64,000 nt of DNA, from positions 8,649,001 to 8,713,000 of the forward strand of contig NZ_CP109485.1 in assembly GCF_035918235.1 (NCBI RefSeq), given 5' to 3'. Each line of letters opens with the position of its first letter. Positions within the stretch are counted from its first letter, which is position 1. Origin of the DNA: Streptomyces sp. NBC_01445. Lineage in GTDB: Bacteria > Actinomycetota > Actinomycetes > Streptomycetales > Streptomycetaceae. The translations under genes were made by a program, and so were the position numbers. The notes under the pieces are model-generated. The model was not told where the DNA came from and did not search any database. It worked only from the letters and a program-made list of their open reading frames with translations. Positions 60,158 through 64,000 of this stretch are shown piece by piece.

Positions 60158-60496
60158 ATGAGGCCCCCGCAACATGGCGGCGGCTCAAGCTCTGAACTGG
60201 ACATGCTCCGCTCCTTGGAACGCGACCTCTGGCGTACCCGGCGGTGGATCGAGGAGGCGGAGCGCCGCGAGGACGAGCGCACGCGCGGCGAGCGGGAGCG
60301 TCCACCGGCCCCGGAGTGGCTGATCGAGATGGGGCTCGGAGGCCGGGCGCCCGTGTACGGCCACGTTGGTGAGTGCCACGTGGCGGGCAAGCGCTCGCGC
60401 GGCGTCGACCGAGGCCAAGCACTCCGCGCCGTGACAGAGGGCGTCCCGGCTTGCACACACTGCCGGCCGGATACGGGGTTGGGGGTGCTGAAGTGA
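60158..60496 (+). CDS. DUF6233-family protein
   Basis: 112 residues from ATG 60158. A charged N-terminal helix (LERDLWRTRRWIEEAERREDERTRGERERPPAPEWLIEMG) is followed by the DUF6233 core: VYGHVGECHVAGKRSRGVDRGQALRAVTEGVPACTHCRPDTGLGVL, with conserved His and a C-x-x-C pair that could bind metal. The family is widespread in Streptomyces accessory regions; function unknown. Its stop overlaps the next gene as GTGA. Confidence 0.8.
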   Translation: MRPPQHGGGSSSELDMLRSLERDLWRTRRWIEEAERREDERTRGERERPPAPEWLIEMGLGGRAPVYGHVGECHVAGKRSRGVDRGQALRAVTEGVPACTHCRPDTGLGVLK

Positions 60497-60732
60497 TCGG
60501 ACCGCCGCACCCTGGAGATATGGCGATATCGCTGATAGTTGTTCACCCGGTGCTCGGCACAGGCGGCCGGCGGGTGACGGTGCGCGGGCAGATTCTCGGC
60601 CTTGCGAACTCGGACCGGGACGTCGTGGAGTTCCTCCGACGTGCCGGCTTGCCGGACGCGGAGGACCTGCTTGAGGATCCGTCGTGGGTGAAGTGGCACG
60701 GCGGCCGGGCGCACCACTACGAAGCGGCGTGA
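60493..60732 (+). CDS. conserved small Streptomyces protein
   Basis: 79 residues from GTG 60493, coupled to the DUF6233 gene. MIGPPHPGDMAISLIVVHPVLGTGG is followed by VRGQILGLANSDRDVVEFLRRAGLPDAEDLLEDPSWVKWHGGRAHHYEAA, a small alpha/beta unit ending in a WHGGRAHxYEA tail that I have seen in many DUF6233 neighbourhoods. Function unknown. Confidence 0.75.
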   Translation: MIGPPHPGDMAISLIVVHPVLGTGGRRVTVRGQILGLANSDRDVVEFLRRAGLPDAEDLLEDPSWVKWHGGRAHHYEAA

Positions 60733-60796
60733 GTGTGAACGGTCGTGCGTGTAGGGCGTGTTGGCAGTTGCGGGCTGTGTGATGTAGATACTCCGC

Positions 60797-61411
60797 ATGG
60801 TCATTGCCGCGGGGGACCCCTGGTATCAGAGTGCGTTGTTTGTTGGCATCGTCAGCGGGCTGTTGGGGGCCGCTGGTGGTGTGGTCGCCGTGTTCATGCA
60901 GGGGCGGCGACTGCGGTTGCGGTGGGCTGAGCGCGCCAACACATCGTTGTTGAGCACCTCGGATCCAGATCTTGCCGTGTTTCACGGGGGCGCACCCGTC
61001 ACCAACCCGCGAGTAGTCAGGTTGGAGATCTGGAACCCTTCAAGACGTGAAGTAACCAGTGACAAGTTCAACAATGACGGCCTGGTCTTTGACTTCAAAA
61101 CCCCGATCGTTGCAGTGCTCAGCGCTGAGTCGACACCAGTAACGCGTGTTGCGCCCAGCACCCTGATTGCAGGGGAGCATCTGGAGATCAACCCCGCACT
61201 CCTCGCAGTCAAGCAGCGCTGCACGTACACCGTCTTGGTCGACGGCCCAGAGGAGCGTGTCGTCACGTCATTTGATCCCTTTGTGGGTGTGACCATCACG
61301 CGTGAGCTGACCGTGGACGAGCAGCAGCGGCAGCAGTTGTTCAGTGTTCTGGCAGGTGGTGTGTCGTTCGCATTTCTCCTCGTAGGAACCGTGTTGGTTT
61401 GGCTGCGCTGA
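60797..61411 (+). CDS. membrane protein of unknown function
   Basis: 204 residues from ATG 60797. A first membrane helix (SALFVGIVSGLLGAAGGVVAVFM) and a last one (LFSVLAGGVSFAFLLVGTVLVWL) bracket a 130-residue soluble domain (VVRLEIWNPSRREVTSDKFNNDGLVFDFKTPIVAVLSAEST...). The hairpin-like layout with both ends in the membrane suits a cytoplasmic or extracytoplasmic sensor. No family recognised. The base composition is less GC-rich than its neighbours. Confidence 0.7.
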   Translation: MVIAAGDPWYQSALFVGIVSGLLGAAGGVVAVFMQGRRLRLRWAERANTSLLSTSDPDLAVFHGGAPVTNPRVVRLEIWNPSRREVTSDKFNNDGLVFDFKTPIVAVLSAESTPVTRVAPSTLIAGEHLEINPALLAVKQRCTYTVLVDGPEERVVTSFDPFVGVTITRELTVDEQQRQQLFSVLAGGVSFAFLLVGTVLVWLR

Positions 61412-61456
61412 ACCGCAATCCACAGGAACACCCTTTCCCCCGCCCTTCGCCGCACC

Positions 61457-61657
61457 GTGCCCCCCGACCACAACCACGGGTGCCCCATACACGATGACCG
61501 CCTTCCGCTCCTCAGCCTCGACGAGGCTCATGCGCTCCTTGACGTCCTTGCCGGCACCGCGGAGAGGGACGACGAGCTAAGGGACGACGCGGCGTGGCTG
61601 CTCGCCGAACACGCGGCCCGCGTGCCGTCGCGCGAGGACGAGATCAACGGGAACTGA
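61457..61657 (+). CDS. small acidic hypothetical protein
   Basis: 66 residues from GTG 61457: MPPDHNHGCPIHDDRLPLLSLDEAHALLDVLAGTAERDDELRDDAAWLLAEHAARVPSREDEINGN. It is a short acidic helical protein of the type that often accompanies XRE-DUF5753 loci. It converges on, and overlaps by 14 bases, the regulator gene's 3' end. Confidence 0.55.
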   Translation: MPPDHNHGCPIHDDRLPLLSLDEAHALLDVLAGTAERDDELRDDAAWLLAEHAARVPSREDEINGN

Positions 61658-62495
61658 GCGTTCTCCGAGCCGCGTTGATGACGTTGTGCGCGTCGGCGCC
61701 GTAGACCGCGGACTCTTCCAGCGTCTTCCACGCGCGCATGTATGTGGCGACACTGTCCGCGTCCTCTAGCCACAGCTCGGAGTGCCATGTCTCCGTGACG
61801 ACCTGGCGTTCGTCGTAGATCCAGAACCCGGACCCCGGCGGCAGCTTCAGTGACGCGCCGAACGGCACGATTCCTAGCTCCACGGTGTCCATGCCGACGA
61901 CGCCGGCCAGGCGGTCGAGCTGGGAGGCGAGCACGGAGGGCGGGCAGACCATGGCCCGGAGGACGGCCTCCCACATGATGATTCGGTAGCGGCGCGTCCC
62001 GGTGTAGAGGAGTTCCTGACGCTTGATCCGCGCTCGGACGGCGTCCTCCACGTCGCGTGGCGACCGGTGCAGTTCGCTGAAGCGCGTGAAGATCGATCGC
62101 GCGTAGTCGGGCGTCTGGAGGATGCCGACGACCCACGACGACTCCCATGCGTGTAGCACCGTGGCGTGGGCCTGAGCTGTGTTGTGGGCGTCCTGTGCGG
62201 CGCGGTGTCCGGAGGCGAGTTGGCGGCGCCACGAGCGGATGTGTGACTCGAAGCCGGCGAGCCTGGAGCGCAGTTCCTCGAACGCTTCAGGCTGGCCCGT
62301 TGCGTCCGCCCACGCGCGGAGGTCGTCGGTGGTGGCGGTCTGCCGGCCATTCTCCAGCTTGGAGACTTTGGCCGCAGACCACCCGAGCCGTTCCGCGAGC
62401 TGTGCCCCGGTGAGCCGCCCGTCAGGGTGGTTGAAGCGGAGCTCTCGGAGCCTTTCCCCGAGAGCCTCGCGCGATTGCTGATAGTCGGTCGTCAC
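61644..62495 (-). CDS. XRE-family regulator with DUF5753 domain
   Basis: 283 residues from ATG 62495. The N-terminal helix-turn-helix is LGERLRELRFNHPDGRLTGAQLAERLGWSAAKVSKLENGRQTAT (about residues 11-54). DUF5753 follows (about 110-275): VLHAWESSWVVGILQTPDYARSIF, RIKRQELLYTGTRRYRIIMWEAVLR, ...GSGFWIYDERQVVTETWHSELWLEDADSVATYMRAWKTLEESAVYG. In Streptomyces these regulators are usually paired with a DUF397 or DUF6879 protein, and some pairs act like toxin-antitoxin or developmental switches. The DUF6879 gene lies 19 bases upstream on the same strand. Confidence 0.92.
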   Translation of the reverse strand: MTTDYQQSREALGERLRELRFNHPDGRLTGAQLAERLGWSAAKVSKLENGRQTATTDDLRAWADATGQPEAFEELRSRLAGFESHIRSWRRQLASGHRAAQDAHNTAQAHATVLHAWESSWVVGILQTPDYARSIFTRFSELHRSPRDVEDAVRARIKRQELLYTGTRRYRIIMWEAVLRAMVCPPSVLASQLDRLAGVVGMDTVELGIVPFGASLKLPPGSGFWIYDERQVVTETWHSELWLEDADSVATYMRAWKTLEESAVYGADAHNVINAARRTLSSR

Positions 62496-62514
62496 CGGTC
62501 ACGCTCGTTCGTGG

Positions 62515-63243
62515 CTAGTCGTTGAACTCTTGGTACGGCACGGCGTAGTGCCAGGCAGCGTCACGGAGCTGTGCATGCCGGTTAACGGCCGCAGGCTCCG
62601 TGATCAGTTCGGCGTTTGTGAAGTTGTCGTCCTCGTCGAACACGAGGCGGGCGACGATGCGGGAGTCAAAGATCCAGAAGTCTTCGTCCCCGAGGAGCAG
62701 CCGATCCGCGTCAGCGCGGCTGAGGTTGCGAATGTCCTCCCCAAGCGCCGTGTTCTTCACGGCGTGGGCGGTCAAGTAGCGCTGCCCGATGGTTGAAGGG
62801 GAGTCGACGAGGCGGACGCGTTCGACGCGGGCGCCGTCAGCGGTCTTTGCCTTGATCGTCTGGCACCACGAGGACGAATAGTCCCACGCCGGCTCTTCCT
62901 CGGCGACGAACTGGGCGTAGGTCGACGTCGCCTCGTCCGACGCGTACCGCCCGCGCGTCTCAAGCCTCCACGCCGTGTGCTTGAAGTTCTCGAAGAGTCG
63001 GCCGAACGCGTCCAGGTCGATGACGCGAGGCGTCTCGTCGCGCGGGCCGAAGTCTACGAGCGTGTTCCTGGGAATGACGACCGCCACCTCCCCCGCGTCG
63101 AGATGCTGCAACTTCGCGATGTCCGCGGGGTCTTCGAGCGGCGGGCCGTGGACGATGACCTCTCCGGAATCCAGGTCTTCGTGTACCGCAGGGCATCCGC
63201 CTTCGCCTGATCCTGTGCCGTTGAACCGGAGTCGTCGTGGCAT
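62515..63243 (-). CDS. DUF6879-family protein with N-terminal extra domain
   Basis: 242 residues from ATG 63243 (MPRRLRFNGTGSGEGGCPAVHEDL). Residues 1-70 resemble small stand-alone Streptomyces proteins (GCPAVHEDLDSGEVIVHGPPLEDPADIAKLQHLDAGEVAVVIPRNTLVDFG). The rest is DUF6879 (FGRLFENFKHTAWRLETRGRYASDEATSTYAQFVAEEEPAWD...EDIRNLSRADADRLLLGDEDFWIFDSRIVARLVFDEDDNF). It precedes the XRE-DUF5753 gene and is probably its functional partner, perhaps as target or co-effector; the mechanism is unknown. Confidence 0.85.
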   Translation of the reverse strand: MPRRLRFNGTGSGEGGCPAVHEDLDSGEVIVHGPPLEDPADIAKLQHLDAGEVAVVIPRNTLVDFGPRDETPRVIDLDAFGRLFENFKHTAWRLETRGRYASDEATSTYAQFVAEEEPAWDYSSSWCQTIKAKTADGARVERVRLVDSPSTIGQRYLTAHAVKNTALGEDIRNLSRADADRLLLGDEDFWIFDSRIVARLVFDEDDNFTNAELITEPAAVNRHAQLRDAAWHYAVPYQEFND

Positions 63244-63417
63244 GGCCAAGTCCTCTCGTTCAGGTTCGGGTCCACAAAGGATCGCCGGGCGTGACGGCGC
63301 TGAGCCACCGGCTACCAATAGCCTCGTGAGAAATAGAGCGAAAGACAAGAGGGTCACCGCGAAATTTCGCGAAAGTGGGCTCCCGCTGCACCGGGTGACG
63401 TCCCTAGCGTCCCTTTC

Positions 63418-63627
63418 ATGGCGAAGACACGAGAGCCGGATAACGCCGAAGCGCGGGAAGTAACTGAGTCCCTGCGGGCGGCACTTGATGAGGCGGGAAT
63501 CGTCTTTCCGTCCCTTGGCGTCGACGACGCGTCATTCGGTCCCGGCCTCGTGAATCTGGGGCGGGTCCGGGCGGACGTCGCCTCTCGACTGGCCGACGTA
63601 ATCCGACGAGGGGGCCAAGGGGCGTGA
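63418..63627 (+). CDS. small conserved Streptomyces protein
   Basis: 69 residues from ATG 63418 (MAKTREPDNAEAREVTESLRAALDEAGIVFPSLGVDDASFGPGLVNLGRVRADVASRLADVIRRGGQGA). The LRAALDEAGI...VNLGRV..A.. pattern is familiar from small genes divergent from XRE-DUF5753 operons. It overlaps the next gene as GTGA, so the rightward genes form a coupled operon. Confidence 0.72.
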   Translation: MAKTREPDNAEAREVTESLRAALDEAGIVFPSLGVDDASFGPGLVNLGRVRADVASRLADVIRRGGQGA

Positions 63628-63842
63628 CGGTGAACCATAAAGTCGGCGCACTCGTCGTCGACACGAGGAACGACAGACTCGGCCGCGTCATGGGCCGTAC
63701 AGGGCCCTATCTCCAGCTCCGCCCTCCGGGTGGTGGACGTGAGTGGGACGCCGACCCCGCTCACGTCCGACCGGCAAACGAGGCTGAGAGACGCCGCGCA
63801 TCCGTCGCGGAGGGGTCACTCCTAAAGCGGGTGCCTTCATGA
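63624..63842 (+). CDS. small conserved Streptomyces protein
   Basis: 72 residues from GTG 63624: KVGALVVDTRNDRLGRVMGRTGPYLQLRPPGGGREWDADPAHVRPA, an SH3-like compact beta unit common in Streptomyces, with a basic tail. It is coupled to the gene before it (GTGA) and to the one after it (ATGA). Confidence 0.75.
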   Translation: MTVNHKVGALVVDTRNDRLGRVMGRTGPYLQLRPPGGGREWDADPAHVRPANEAERRRASVAEGSLLKRVPS

Positions 63843-64000
63843 CGGCCGCCGTGGAGGCGCCCAACCTGCGCCGGCTGAACGGCGATCAGCTCCGGGGCTG
63901 GGCGTGTGCTTTGTGTGGCGCCAGGCTCTACGAGGACCGGGCGCTCCCTCCGATCACAGAGGTTCGTCACGGGCTGAAGGTGCGCATCGAGCTGTGGGCG
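63839..64000 (+). CDS. partial small zinc-ribbon-like protein
   Basis: The first 54 codons from ATG 63839 run off the right edge: MTAAVEAPNLRRLNGDQLRG, then WACALCGARLYEDRALPPI and the open end VRIELWA. A C-x-x-C pair suggests a zinc ribbon whose second pair lies beyond the edge. It is third in the coupled set of small genes divergent from the DUF6879/XRE pair. Confidence 0.7.
   Translation, partial: MTAAVEAPNLRRLNGDQLRGWACALCGARLYEDRALPPITEVRHGLKVRIELWA

Overview
The window is GC-rich, with NNG/NNC codon bias, GTG/TTG starts and gene families typical of Streptomyces: paired TetR/MFS loci, FUSC protein, XRE-DUF5753/DUF6879, DUF6233, type B L31. I read it as a Streptomyces chromosome interrupted by several integrated and decaying mobile elements.

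Bases 1-16.5 kb are an accessory resistance/redox region. It holds a second-type gap gene, an ATGA-coupled pair of DHA2 MFS exporters divergent from a TetR regulator, a GlxA-type AraC regulator divergent from an HD-domain hydrolase, and a second TetR/MFS pair with tandem operator-like repeats. An HxlR regulator precedes an NmrA-like protein, an SDR and a SAM methyltransferase, and a TauE exporter ends the region. Scattered through it are decayed genes: a carbonic anhydrase with three lesions, a frameshifted unknown gene, a second copy of a TetR 3' end, and two tyrosine-recombinase pieces.

Bases 16.6-24 kb are a leftward operon for a type IV secretion-like conjugation apparatus (NlpC/P60 hydrolase, DUF6112-like pilin-sized protein, VirB8-like, VirB6-like, SCO6880-like and VirB4-like ATPase). 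No relaxase or coupling protein is present, so it looks like part of an integrative conjugative element. Bases 24.4-28 kb are its debris: a P-loop kinase, a broken IS5-like transposase, a SMI1/KNR4 protein, and a DUF3558 lipoprotein beheaded by an IS256 remnant.

Bases 28.1-32.1 kb contain two FUSC-family genes flanking a tyrosine integrase. The second copy lacks its 5' third, which indicates insertion into a FUSC gene. Bases 32.4-49.2 kb look like ordinary chromosome: nitric oxide synthase, lactonase, sirohydrochlorin chelatase-like protein, BadF-type kinase, uracil-DNA glycosylase, BNR protein, a complete peptide ABC transporter with a divergent ROK repressor and MlrC-type metallopeptidase, and L31 type B.

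At 49.2 kb an Old Yellow Enzyme gene is cut by an element with a large serine integrase, which continues past the right edge. It carries IS1380 and IS701 copies, tRNA-His, tRNA-Pro and two odd tRNA-like genes. It also has an HNH protein, a prim-pol domain protein, a terminase small subunit, a frameshifted and truncated terminase large subunit, and several tiny membrane proteins. It therefore appears to be a prophage that has lost its structural genes. The right end (60-64 kb) is a cluster of small Streptomyces proteins around an XRE-DUF5753 regulator and a DUF6879 protein.
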